From the NCBI GenBank assembly GCA_934754415.1, contig CAKVIS010000003.1:32779-96778 (forward strand): a DNA stretch of 64,000 nucleotides. Reading direction: 5' to 3'. The DNA comes from an uncultured Bulleidia sp. (GTDB taxonomy: Bacteria > Bacillota_I > Bacilli_A > Erysipelotrichales > Erysipelotrichaceae). Positions 22,471 to 31,788 of the stretch are shown piece by piece (position 1 is the first letter of the stretch; every line of letters starts with the position of its first letter). A program made the translations under genes and the position numbers. The notes beneath the pieces were generated by a model that saw only the letters and a list, made by a program, of their open reading frames with translations, made no database searches and was not told the DNA's origin.

Positions 22471-24942
22471 TTATTCTGTGCCTTCTGAAGCATGACTTGT
22501 AGTTGACGCAGGTGGTTCAGGTGTTGTTGGTTCAGGATCTGGAACTGGTTCAGGTGTTGTTGGTTCAGGATCTGGAACTGGTTCAGGTGTTGTTGGTTCA
22601 GGATCTGGAACTGGTTTAGGATCTGGAACTGGTTCAGGTGTTGTTGGTTCAGGATCTTTTTTATTTACCTTTTCCTCCTCTTTATCCTTATCCTTTTCTT
22701 CCTCTTCTTCGTCATTGGCGGATACAGTATTGCTTCCTTTTACATATCCTGTCTTGGTGATTCTGTAAGAGTCAGACATACTGTCTACCTGTGGCTGATT
22801 CTGCAAACCGGTAGAAGAAACAAGAGAAGTGACAGTAGAGCCTTTGGCTTTTCCTGCATTGACATGAGGCCATGTGCCATCCACATAGGTAACACTTGTC
22901 AGATCAGATGGCTGAGAGATTGCTGCAGTTGCCTGATCTGTCAGGGCAGCCTGCAGGTCAATTAATTCAGAGTTGATATTACCGGCAATATTCATGGCAA
23001 GTTTCCATTGCGCCATATAGGTATCCTGACCGGCAAGAGCTTTATCATAGCCTGTCCATACTGCATTGGTATATTTACCGTTGGAAGAAACCATCCATTC
23101 ATCTTTGGCTACTCCGCTAGGGATACCATATTGTAAACCTGTATCATCCCAGTCAGTAGTACCTGTTTTGGCATATACAGGCCAGCTTCTTCTTAAGATG
23201 TACATGTAGTTACCATATTTTGTCTGAGAAACGTCATTTTTCAACAGTTCTGTTACAAGATAGGCACTGCCTGAAGATAACACTCTTTGATTCTGTCCGT
23301 CAGGATAGTAAGTATCACCGTTTGTAAGCTGAATGTATTGAATGGTATGAGGTTTGTTATAAATACCAAGGTTCATCATGGTCGCATGGGCTGCTGCCAT
23401 CTGTGTGACTGTGGCAGTGAAATCATTGGAACCGATGGCTACGGATAAATGGTAGTTATCGTTGTTGATAGTGTCATATCCTAATGATTTCATGTAGGAA
23501 ACCACTTTTTCCTTGCCTATCTTTTCAGTTACTTTTTCAAGTGTCATGATGGCTGGAATATTACGTGAGTCAGCTACGGCATCTTTGATTGGAAGGATGC
23601 CAAGGTATTTTCCATCATAGTCGGAAATAGTTCTTGTTTCACCAGGGTAGGAGTATTTCATATCAATGACTTTCTCATCAATAGAGAAGCCAAGATGTTC
23701 AAAGGCAAGGGCATAAGCAATGACAGGCTTTACGGTAGAACCTGGCTGTTTGTACATATCTACTGCACGGTTAAACATCAGTGTTCCACCGTCAGAGCCA
23801 TAGTATCTGCCACCACCGATACCTACGATTTCACCCGTGGAGTGATCCATGGTAACAATGCCTGACTGCATCAGATCATCGGCATAGACAACACTGGTAT
23901 TTCCATTCTCAATATCAATAATCTTATTCTGGATATCCGGATCCATAGCTGTGTAGATATCCATACCTTTGGTAATAGGGTCATATCCGGTCATGGAAAC
24001 AGCTTCACGTATAGCAACATCAATATATTCCTGATATTTTGAATTGGTGTCTTTGATGGTATTGCTTTGACCAACAAGCTGATCTTCAACATTAATGGAA
24101 GAAGCAAGTTCGTATTCTTCCTGAGTAATGTATCCATGATATTTCATCATGTATAATACTTCATTTCTTCTTTGAGTAGCGTAATCTAAATAGTAATAAG
24201 GATTGTAAGTATTAGGTAAATTGACAATACCTGCCAGCAGGGCAGATTCGGAAAGATTTAACTGTGTTACATCTTTTCCAAAGTAATAACGGGATGCCAT
24301 CTGGGCACCACGGATATTCTGTCCGAAATTCAATCGGTTAACATACAGTTCGAATATCTGTTTCTTATCCAGTTTTGTTTCCAGCTGAATGGACAGAATA
24401 ATCTGCTGTACTTTATATCCTATGCTTTGTCCTTTAGTATAGGATGTTTGTCCCTGTCCGCTTTTTTCAGTGGAAAAGTAAGTGTTTTTTACTAACTGCA
24501 TGGTGAAGGTGGAACCACCCTGACCAGTTAAATTTCTTGTTTTCAGGTTGGAAATTGCTGCAGCTGTAAAACGTGGTATATCAAATCCGTTATGTTCAAA
24601 GTATCTTGAGTCTTCTATGGAAAGGAAGGCATCAATCAATGATTCAGGGAACTGATCATACGACACGTTTTCTCTGAAGTACTCACCAAGCTCCATTAAC
24701 AGATTGCCATCCTGATCGTAAATACGACTGGATTCATCACTGACGAAGTCATTGATGTTGATTTTAGGCATATCCTTTGTCAATGTGATGACCGCAAAAA
24801 TACCAACACCGCCAATGGCTACATAGATAGCCAGTATAACTGCAAAGACACGTGTCCATATCTTCAATCTGCGTTGTTTTTTTAAGAACTTTCTCATTTG
24901 AGGCGACATGCTCTCAAGCTGTTTTTTCTTTCTTCTGTTCAT
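22471..24942 (-). CDS. Class A penicillin-binding protein (bifunctional)
   Basis: An 823-residue PBP1A-type enzyme that polymerises and cross-links peptidoglycan. One N-terminal membrane helix (residues 30-55) is followed by the glycosyltransferase domain with catalytic SIEDSRYFEHNG near residue 108 and GGSTFTMQLVKN. The transpeptidase domain has GSTVKP (SxxK, about 399), DSRN (SxN) and AKTGTTD (KTG, about 591). The tail has an acidic run and tandem Pro/Glu/Thr repeats of 11 residues. The start after AAAAAGGGAAAG is chosen; the GTG at 24963 has no ribosome binding site. It follows the DegV gene by 82 bases. Confidence 0.94.
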   Translation of the reverse strand: MNRRKKKQLESMSPQMRKFLKKQRRLKIWTRVFAVILAIYVAIGGVGIFAVITLTKDMPKININDFVSDESSRIYDQDGNLLMELGEYFRENVSYDQFPESLIDAFLSIEDSRYFEHNGFDIPRFTAAAISNLKTRNLTGQGGSTFTMQLVKNTYFSTEKSGQGQTSYTKGQSIGYKVQQIILSIQLETKLDKKQIFELYVNRLNFGQNIRGAQMASRYYFGKDVTQLNLSESALLAGIVNLPNTYNPYYYLDYATQRRNEVLYMMKYHGYITQEEYELASSINVEDQLVGQSNTIKDTNSKYQEYIDVAIREAVSMTGYDPITKGMDIYTAMDPDIQNKIIDIENGNTSVVYADDLMQSGIVTMDHSTGEIVGIGGGRYYGSDGGTLMFNRAVDMYKQPGSTVKPVIAYALAFEHLGFSIDEKVIDMKYSYPGETRTISDYDGKYLGILPIKDAVADSRNIPAIMTLEKVTEKIGKEKVVSYMKSLGYDTINNDNYHLSVAIGSNDFTATVTQMAAAHATMMNLGIYNKPHTIQYIQLTNGDTYYPDGQNQRVLSSGSAYLVTELLKNDVSQTKYGNYMYILRRSWPVYAKTGTTDWDDTGLQYGIPSGVAKDEWMVSSNGKYTNAVWTGYDKALAGQDTYMAQWKLAMNIAGNINSELIDLQAALTDQATAAISQPSDLTSVTYVDGTWPHVNAGKAKGSTVTSLVSSTGLQNQPQVDSMSDSYRITKTGYVKGSNTVSANDEEEEEKDKDKEEEKVNKKDPEPTTPEPVPDPKPVPDPEPTTPEPVPDPEPTTPEPVPDPEPTTPEPPASTTSHASEGTE
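22510..22653 (-). repeat. 33-bp tandem repeats encoding VPDPEPTTPEP units
   Basis: The 3' end of the PBP gene has about four copies of a 33-bp unit (plus strand GGTTCAGGTGTTGTTGGTTC and following bases), one of them shortened. Each encodes 11 residues rich in Pro, Glu, Asp and Thr. Near-identical DNA suggests recent expansion by slippage and a length that varies among strains. Confidence 0.9.
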
Positions 24943-25024
24943 ATATCTTTCCCTTTTTAACACTCATCTATTGTAGCAATCTAAAGATTGTAAATAAAGA
25001 AATGGTTTCTATCTTAAGATATTC

Positions 25025-25873
25025 TTATAGTTTTTTAAAGTACTGCAATGCAATACAGTCTGCTCCGGTATGTGCAGCAACAGGATTTACAAGTTCAATG
25101 ACCTGCATATCTACCTCAGGAAACAGTTCTTTATACTGATGATACAGATCCATGGCTGCCTGCGTGGCTTTTGCATGAGCAATATATAACACATAGGTTT
25201 TGTCCAGACCTGCATTTTGAAGAATTTCTATTGTTTTTGCGACTGCTTTTCTGTAGGTTCTGACATTGGCAACACTGTCAATTCTTCCTGAAGTAGATTT
25301 GTTGATATTCAATATAGGTACAATTTTTAATAATTTGGCAAAGCCTGCTGCAATAGGCGTCAGTCTTCCACCTTTTACAAGAGTATCCAGATTTCTTGGT
25401 AATATCAAAGTGTTACAGGAATCAATCACTTCATCCACAAGCAGTTTGATTTCCATATCTGATTTTCCTTCTTCATACAGCTGTTTGATACGACAAATCA
25501 GATAAAACTGTACTTCTGAAGTGACATAGGTATCAATACAGATAATCTTCATATCCATAGATCTTGCAACAGAAGTCATTGTAGATATCGTTCCGGATAA
25601 TCCGTTGCAGATAGGTACTGCGATAATCAGGTCAACACCGGCTTCTTTCAGGTTTGTAAAGCAGTCTTCTATAATTCCAAGAGAAGGCTGTGAAGTCTTT
25701 AATACATGTCCGCTTTCCACAAGATTCAGACACTGATTCTGATTTAAAGTTTCCAGATCCTGATAGGTGATTTCACCATCCATAATCTGTAATGGGACAC
25801 TGATAATGCCCATTTCGGCAAGAGTTGCAATATTTCTGCCACATCCGCTATCTGTTACATATGCTATTTTCAT
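25025..25873 (-). CDS. DegV family fatty acid-binding protein
   Basis: A 282-residue DegV protein. The N-terminal MKIAYVTDSGCG, ITYQDLETLNQN, the loop HVLKTSQPSLG (fatty acid headgroup-binding Thr-Ser), VPICNGLSGTIST and the C-terminal HAKATQAAMDLY fit the family. Members bind fatty acids and some (FakB) present them to the kinase FakA for phosphorylation; no fakA gene is in this window. GGAG lies 13 bases before the ATG on the minus strand. It lies upstream of the PBP gene, which may share its transcript. Confidence 0.88.
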   Translation of the reverse strand: MKIAYVTDSGCGRNIATLAEMGIISVPLQIMDGEITYQDLETLNQNQCLNLVESGHVLKTSQPSLGIIEDCFTNLKEAGVDLIIAVPICNGLSGTISTMTSVARSMDMKIICIDTYVTSEVQFYLICRIKQLYEEGKSDMEIKLLVDEVIDSCNTLILPRNLDTLVKGGRLTPIAAGFAKLLKIVPILNINKSTSGRIDSVANVRTYRKAVAKTIEILQNAGLDKTYVLYIAHAKATQAAMDLYHQYKELFPEVDMQVIELVNPVAAHTGADCIALQYFKKL

Positions 25874-25943
25874 ATATTTTTTTCTCCGAAATTATTTTAA
25901 CACAAATGCGAAATCTTGTTAGAAGGATGTATACTATGTGCAT

Positions 25944-28900
25944 ATGAGTACACATTTACATATTCGCACATCGTATTCTTTACTGGAGAGTACTATTCGT
26001 ATTCCTTCCTTACTACATACCTTAAAGCAGATGGGATATACACAGGTGGTAATTTCAGACCATAATGTGTTGTCCGGTCTTCCTTTATTTTTGAAAGCCT
26101 GTAAAAAAGAAGGAATAAAAGGTATAGCCGGGCTGGAAATAGATGTTGATTATCATGAAGAAAAGATTCCATTTCTTCTGATAGCCAAAAACAGAAAAGG
26201 GTATCAGGCATTAATGCATCTTTCTTCCATTGTACAAATGGAAAAAAGACCCTGCACCGTAGAGGAACTGCAACAGGCAAGTAGCAGTTGTTTTGTCATT
26301 GCCTATGGAGAAGGCGGATATCTTGATGGAGCTTTGACAAGTGATAACAGAAAAGAAATTCAGGAAAAACTGGATGTGTTAAAACAGGATTTTCCACATT
26401 TGGATATAGCCTTGAGTTATCAGCAGTCACCGTTATGGTACAAAGCCAATGCTGTTTTGAAACAGATCTGTCAGAGTAAAGGAATCTCTTGCGTGGCATT
26501 AAATAAAACGTATTACTTAAAACCTGAAGACAGTTATGCTCATAAAGCCCTCAGGTGTATTGCTGAAGGATGCAGTATGGATGATCCATATTCTAAAATT
26601 GTAGAGCAAAAAGACAGATATGTTTTATCTGTTGCGGAAATGGAAAAGTACTATGGACAGGAAGAACTGATGAGAACGGATGTCATTGCGGATGAATGCG
26701 TGACAGATTATGATGCAATAGAGACTTCCTTACCTGCTTTTAAGATACAGGATGGTATTGAGCCAGGTGCGTATTTAAAGAAACTGTGTGCAGTTGGATT
26801 AAAGAAAAGATTACATGGAAATGTGTCTGCAGCCTATGTAACACGACTTGATAAAGAACTGAAAGTTATTTTGGATATGCACTTTGAAAACTATTTTCTC
26901 ATTGTGTTTGACTATATTCGTTATGCGAAAAAACAAGGCATACTTGTAGGTCCTGGAAGAGGCAGTGCTGCAGGATCTTTAGTGGCATATTGTCTTGGTA
27001 TTACAGAAGTGGACCCATTGAAATATGATCTTTTATTTGAAAGATTTCTTACAAAAGACAGAATTACTCTTCCGGATATAGATACCGATTTTCCGGATGA
27101 TAAACGTCAGGAAGTAATTCAATACGTTGCAGATACGTATGGAGAGGCACATGTAGCGAATATTATTGCTTTTTCTACTCTTTCTGCTAAAGCAGTTGTA
27201 AGAGATGTAGCACGTATTCTGAAAATGAATGAATACAGTTTAAAACTGTTTTTGAAACATATTCCCAACGGGAAGGTGAAGCTTTCTTCTCTAAAAGAAA
27301 CCTCTGCTTCTTTCAGTAAACTTATAAGCAGTGAACCGCAATATACAAAGTTATACACTCTTGCCTGTGCACTGGAGGGTTTGCCGAGAAACGTGACACA
27401 GCATGCGGCGGGTATAGTGATTTCGGATAAAGCTCTTGAAGAAGTGGTACCTTTGATACGTCTGCATCAGGATATTCCGACGGTACAGTATGAAGCACAG
27501 TATCTTGAGGATATCGGACTGATCAAAATGGACTTTTTATCTGTCAGAAATCTTTCGATGATTGCCTCTACTGTGGAAATGATTTGCAAAACAGAACCGA
27601 AGTTTTCTCTTCCTTTGAAAAAATTGGATGACCCGGCTGTATATACAGTGTTTTCACATGGAGATACCAATGGTATTTTCCAGTTTGAATCCGAAGAAAT
27701 GAAACGCCTTTTGAGAAAACTGAAGCCGGAGAGATTTGAAGATGTTGTGGCTGCCAATGCTTTAAACAGACCAGGTGCGATTTCCAATGTGGATACGTAT
27801 ATTGCCAACAGAGCCCATCCATCCTCTGTACAGTATCCATGTAAAGATCTTGAACCGTATCTTAAAGATACCTATGGGATTCTTTTATATCAGGAACAGA
27901 TTATGCGTATTGCACAGTTCTGCGCTTCTTTTACTCCTTCCAGAGCAGATACTTTAAGAAAAGCTATCTCCAAAAAAGATGAACAGCAGATGAACACACT
28001 GAAAAAAGAATTTCTTAAAGGTTGTTTGCGTCATGGATACAGTGAAGAAGTAAGTATTTCTTTATGGAATGATATTGAGAAGTTTGGCTCTTACGGATTT
28101 AATAAATCACATTCAGTTGCTTATTCCATTGTGTCGTATCAGATGGCGTATTTAAAAGCACATTATCCGATGTATTTTTATTGTACTTTGTTAAATGCTG
28201 TCATTGGAGATGATATCAAGACAATGAAATATCTTGAGGAAGCACAGAATAAAGGTGTGGAACTGACTTCTGTCTCAGTCATGACTGGATATGAAAAATA
28301 TGTGGTTACACAGCAAAATCTGGTGTTGCCTTTATCTATTGTCAAAGGAACAGGAAATGCTACGGCGTTGCAGATAGTCAAAGAAAGACAGCTTCATGGG
28401 GACTTCAAAGACTACATAGATTTTGTTGTCAGAATGAGACTGTATAAGTTTAAAAAAGAAATCTTCCTGCAGTATATCTATGCAGGTGCTATGGATTGTT
28501 TTGGTGAAACGAGAATGACTATGATTGAAAACCTGGATGAGGTCATCAATTACGGAGATTTGATACAGGTAAAGAAAGACGGTGTGCTGGTTGCGGATGA
28601 GAGTCTTATGAGCAGAACACGTTTAAAGAAATATCAGGAAAACAAAATTGAGAAAATTAAACACGAAAAAGAGGTTCTTGGATTCTACAGAAATAATGAA
28701 GAATTCATAGAATTGAAAAAGAAATGGAATATCCACGAACCTGCTTTAGCTGCCATTAAAGACAATTATGGTATGGAGGTACATAGCTTTGCACGTGTAT
28801 TGTCCATAAAGGAAAAGACCTCAAAAAATAACAGGGAATACTGTAATCTATTTATTACAGATGGATTAAGTGAAATGAGTGTCTCTGTCTGGCCAAGTGA

Positions 28901-29048
28901 ATATGCAAGGATAAAAGGCAGGTTGCAGGAAGGGGAGTATATTCGATTTCATGGTAAAATGAATGACGAAGGATACGTACAGATTGATCGTATTCAGATT
29001 GTAAAGCAGGAGGATGAGGAATATGGCAAAAATCTTAATAGTAGATGA
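25944..29048 (+). CDS. dnaE: DNA polymerase III alpha subunit (DnaE)
   Basis: A 1034-residue family C polymerase. It opens with a PHP domain (STHLHIRTSYSLLESTI, VISDHNVLSG). The catalytic palm contains GPGRGSAAGSLVAY (about 335) and the Asp motif PDIDTDFPDD (about 377). The family segments VTQHAAGIVIS, NALNRPGA, GILLYQEQIM and YGFNKSHSVAYSIVSYQMAY follow, then a C-terminal OB fold. It is the DnaE type, used in Firmicutes beside PolC. No ribosome binding site precedes the ATG; TATACT ends 8 bases upstream, so it may be leaderless. Confidence 0.94.
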   Translation: MSTHLHIRTSYSLLESTIRIPSLLHTLKQMGYTQVVISDHNVLSGLPLFLKACKKEGIKGIAGLEIDVDYHEEKIPFLLIAKNRKGYQALMHLSSIVQMEKRPCTVEELQQASSSCFVIAYGEGGYLDGALTSDNRKEIQEKLDVLKQDFPHLDIALSYQQSPLWYKANAVLKQICQSKGISCVALNKTYYLKPEDSYAHKALRCIAEGCSMDDPYSKIVEQKDRYVLSVAEMEKYYGQEELMRTDVIADECVTDYDAIETSLPAFKIQDGIEPGAYLKKLCAVGLKKRLHGNVSAAYVTRLDKELKVILDMHFENYFLIVFDYIRYAKKQGILVGPGRGSAAGSLVAYCLGITEVDPLKYDLLFERFLTKDRITLPDIDTDFPDDKRQEVIQYVADTYGEAHVANIIAFSTLSAKAVVRDVARILKMNEYSLKLFLKHIPNGKVKLSSLKETSASFSKLISSEPQYTKLYTLACALEGLPRNVTQHAAGIVISDKALEEVVPLIRLHQDIPTVQYEAQYLEDIGLIKMDFLSVRNLSMIASTVEMICKTEPKFSLPLKKLDDPAVYTVFSHGDTNGIFQFESEEMKRLLRKLKPERFEDVVAANALNRPGAISNVDTYIANRAHPSSVQYPCKDLEPYLKDTYGILLYQEQIMRIAQFCASFTPSRADTLRKAISKKDEQQMNTLKKEFLKGCLRHGYSEEVSISLWNDIEKFGSYGFNKSHSVAYSIVSYQMAYLKAHYPMYFYCTLLNAVIGDDIKTMKYLEEAQNKGVELTSVSVMTGYEKYVVTQQNLVLPLSIVKGTGNATALQIVKERQLHGDFKDYIDFVVRMRLYKFKKEIFLQYIYAGAMDCFGETRMTMIENLDEVINYGDLIQVKKDGVLVADESLMSRTRLKKYQENKIEKIKHEKEVLGFYRNNEEFIELKKKWNIHEPALAAIKDNYGMEVHSFARVLSIKEKTSKNNREYCNLFITDGLSEMSVSVWPSEYARIKGRLQEGEYIRFHGKMNDEGYVQIDRIQIVKQEDEEYGKNLNSR

Positions 29049-29691
29049 TGAAGACTCCATTCGTGAAGTCGTTCGTGAATATGCTGAAATCAACGGCTAT
29101 GAAGCTGATGAGGCAACAGATGGTATTGATGCGCTGGATAAGATCAGATCCACTACTTATGACTGTGTGATTCTGGATGTCATGATGCCTCGACTGGATG
29201 GCTTTTCAGCATGCAGAGAAATCAAAAAAATCCAGGATATTCCGGTGATTATCCTTTCTGCAAGACAGGAGGAATATGACAAACTGTTTGGATTTGAGCT
29301 TGGTGTCGATGACTATGTGGTGAAACCATTTTCTCCTAAAGAATTGATGGCGAGAGTGAAAGTGGTACTGGAAAGACAAAGACCACATAAGAACAGAATG
29401 CTTGTGGTAGAAGGCCTGCATGTGGATATGGATGGTCGAACAGTAGAAGTAGACGGAGAAAAAGCTCAGCTTACTCCAAAAGAAATTGATCTTCTGATGT
29501 ATTTACTGTCTCATCCAAATGTTGCTTTATCCAGAGAACGTTTATTATCTGATGTATGGGGATTTGACTTCTATGGAGATGATCGTACAGTGGATTCTCA
29601 TATCAAAATGCTTAGATCGCATATTGGACAATACAGAGACCGTATTGTGACAGTACGTGGAATGGGGTACAAGTTTGAAACTGCAGAATAA
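29023..29691 (+). CDS. OmpR/PhoB-type response regulator (system 1)
   Basis: A 222-residue regulator. The receiver domain has the acidic pocket VDDED, the phospho-acceptor Asp in VILDVMMPRLDGF (about residue 52) and the Lys in VVKPFSPKEL. The C-terminal winged helix (LTPKEIDLLMYLLSH, then VWGFDFYGDDRTVDSHIKML) binds DNA. AGGAGG lies 9 bases before the chosen ATG; an ATG at 29014 lies directly against it. The start overlaps the dnaE end. It pairs with the next histidine kinase and closely resembles the regulator at 53.2 kb. Confidence 0.93.
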   Translation: MAKILIVDDEDSIREVVREYAEINGYEADEATDGIDALDKIRSTTYDCVILDVMMPRLDGFSACREIKKIQDIPVIILSARQEEYDKLFGFELGVDDYVVKPFSPKELMARVKVVLERQRPHKNRMLVVEGLHVDMDGRTVEVDGEKAQLTPKEIDLLMYLLSHPNVALSRERLLSDVWGFDFYGDDRTVDSHIKMLRSHIGQYRDRIVTVRGMGYKFETAE

Positions 29692-31108
29692 AGGTATCCG
29701 ATTCTATCTGCTGGTTTCTTTCGTGGTATTAGCTGTAAGTATAGTGCTTTTATTAGGCCTGCTGCAGATAGGATTTATCAAACCTTACTATAGACAGTCA
29801 AAAATGAATACCACCAGAGCAATGGTGGAAACTCTGCAAAAAGAGCTTTTATCTTCTTCAGGAGGAAAGAAAGAAGATATCGAGAATGCTTTTCAGCAGA
29901 CAGTGGAAAACGGTGCCTGTGTGGTTATCTATAACTCTGACGGAAATAAAGTGTATACTGCCGATCTTCTGGGATCAGGGTGTATATTAACCCAGTCAAA
30001 GCAGTATACAGATCTTGGCACTCTGCAATCCCTGACGGAAGAAAACGGGGAATATTCTGAAAATGTCATCAATCCCAAGACACAGCAGGAAATGCTCGTA
30101 TATGGGAAAAAGGTACAGGAAAACCTTGGTACATATTATGTTTTTATGAATACACCTCTGGAACCTGTAGATTCGATTATTACTTTTTTTTCAAGGCAGT
30201 ATTCTATCTATGTACTATTTGTAATTGTTGCCTCTTTGATTTTTTCTTTCTGGATTTCTGGTAAGATTGCACGACCAATACAGAATATGGAAAAAGAAGC
30301 CGTGAAATTATCCAATGCCAAATATGAAGCTCACTTTGAGGGGGGAGCTTTTATGGAAACACAGGAACTGGCAGCTACCTTAAATAAGGCCAGTAAAGAT
30401 CTTGGTAAGATAGAAGAACTCAGAAGAGACATTATTGCCAATGTATCGCATGATATTCGTACACCTATTACGAATATCCGTGCCTATGCGGAAATGATCA
30501 GAGACATTTCTGGTGATTCTGTGGAAAAAAGGAATAAACATCTTTCAATTATCATCAAGGAAACAGAATTTATGAATACATTGGTTGATCAGATGAGTGA
30601 ACTGTCTCAGATGCAGTCTGGAAACTATCAGCTGCATAAAAAGAATGTGGATATCGTACAGGTGATACATCAGGTGGTGGATATGGATACTCCAAGTATT
30701 ATGGAAGCACATCTTCAGATACATATGGATATGCCTGAGTCTTTGACTATGTATGCGGATGAAGGCAAGATTCTGGAAGTTGTGCATAACTATCTTACCA
30801 ATGCCATCAAACATTCTCATGACGGTGGACTGATTACTATCAGGGCGTATATACTGGATGATGAAGAAACTATACGTGTAGAAGTGAAAGATGAAGGGGA
30901 GGGAATTCCAAGTGAAGAGATACCTTTTATCTGGAATCGTTATCAGAAGGCAAGCCGTTCTTTCTACAGAAGTCTGAACAGTACAGGTCTTGGACTTTCC
31001 ATCGTGAAAGCTATTCTGGATGCTCATGGTGCCACGTATGGCGTGGAATCCAAAGTTAATGAAGGATCGACTTTCTGGTTTGAAATACAGGAAACACATG
31101 AGGGCTGA
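29675..31108 (+). CDS. Sensor histidine kinase (system 1)
   Basis: A 477-residue membrane kinase. Helix 1 (about residues 8-30) and helix 2 (about 170-195) flank an extracellular sensor domain of about 140 residues. A HAMP segment, the H-box NVSHDIRTPITN, the N-box VVHNYLTNAIKHS and the G-boxes DEGEGIP and GLGLSIVK follow. The best start is a TTG with GGGG seven bases upstream, inside the regulator gene; a GTG at 29657 is also possible. The same TTG overlap is seen in the paralogous system at 53.9 kb. The signal sensed is unknown. Confidence 0.92.
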   Translation: MKLQNKGIRFYLLVSFVVLAVSIVLLLGLLQIGFIKPYYRQSKMNTTRAMVETLQKELLSSSGGKKEDIENAFQQTVENGACVVIYNSDGNKVYTADLLGSGCILTQSKQYTDLGTLQSLTEENGEYSENVINPKTQQEMLVYGKKVQENLGTYYVFMNTPLEPVDSIITFFSRQYSIYVLFVIVASLIFSFWISGKIARPIQNMEKEAVKLSNAKYEAHFEGGAFMETQELAATLNKASKDLGKIEELRRDIIANVSHDIRTPITNIRAYAEMIRDISGDSVEKRNKHLSIIIKETEFMNTLVDQMSELSQMQSGNYQLHKKNVDIVQVIHQVVDMDTPSIMEAHLQIHMDMPESLTMYADEGKILEVVHNYLTNAIKHSHDGGLITIRAYILDDEETIRVEVKDEGEGIPSEEIPFIWNRYQKASRSFYRSLNSTGLGLSIVKAILDAHGATYGVESKVNEGSTFWFEIQETHEG

Positions 31109-31113
31109 GAGAT

Positions 31114-31788
31114 ATGCGATATGATTACCTTTACGGAACAAATTACACCATAGAACAACCGGCGCATATGTATCATTTTAACAGTGATACGGAATATCTT
31201 GGCAGAATGATGGAAGTGCATCCTGAAGAGACTGTGCTGGACATAGGCACAAATACTGGTGCCTTATTATGTTACATTGCCCATCATAAAGCGATTCCTT
31301 ACGGAATAGATGTCCTTGAGGAAGTGGTTGAAACCGCAAGGAAAAATATGGAACATAATCATATCTGTGCACAAATTTATGCGGTGAGATTACAGGAATT
31401 TCAAGGGTGTCTTTTTGATCATGCTATATGCAATCCTCCATATTTTCCAACAAAGAAAACAGATTTGAAAAATGACAGTCCATATCTTCGTATGGCACGA
31501 CATGAAGACTCTCTGAAACTGGAGGAATTGTTTCGTTACAGTTATCCTCTTGTTAAGGAAGCAGGCAGTCTTCAGATTGTCCATAGATATGACCGTCTTC
31601 AGGAAATTCAAAATACAGCTGCTAAGAATGGATGGTATCTGCGAAAATTCCGTATTCACTATTCTTCAAAACAGGGAATACCAAAATCTGTATGGTGTTA
31701 TTTTTTGAAAGAGGATGGCGAATGTATACAATATGCCCCATCTTATCTAGATGACAGAGACAGTGTGGAAAGGAAGGAGGAGATATGA
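31114..31788 (+). CDS. tRNA1(Val)-type adenine N6-methyltransferase-like protein
   Basis: A 224-residue class I SAM methyltransferase. VLDIGTNTGALLCYIA forms the SAM site, GIDVLEEVVETARKN the acidic loop, and NPPYF (about residue 108) the catalytic motif of N6-adenine methyltransferases. The layout resembles TrmN6/YabB, which methylate A37 of tRNA-Val, though other RNA or DNA targets are possible. It starts 5 bases after the histidine kinase and overlaps the next gene by 4 bases. Confidence 0.8.
   Translation: MRYDYLYGTNYTIEQPAHMYHFNSDTEYLGRMMEVHPEETVLDIGTNTGALLCYIAHHKAIPYGIDVLEEVVETARKNMEHNHICAQIYAVRLQEFQGCLFDHAICNPPYFPTKKTDLKNDSPYLRMARHEDSLKLEELFRYSYPLVKEAGSLQIVHRYDRLQEIQNTAAKNGWYLRKFRIHYSSKQGIPKSVWCYFLKEDGECIQYAPSYLDDRDSVERKEEI

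Noticed and set aside
22510..22653. Regular repeats that could suggest a CRISPR array
   Set aside because: The units are contiguous, in frame, without unique spacers, and encode the PBP tail.
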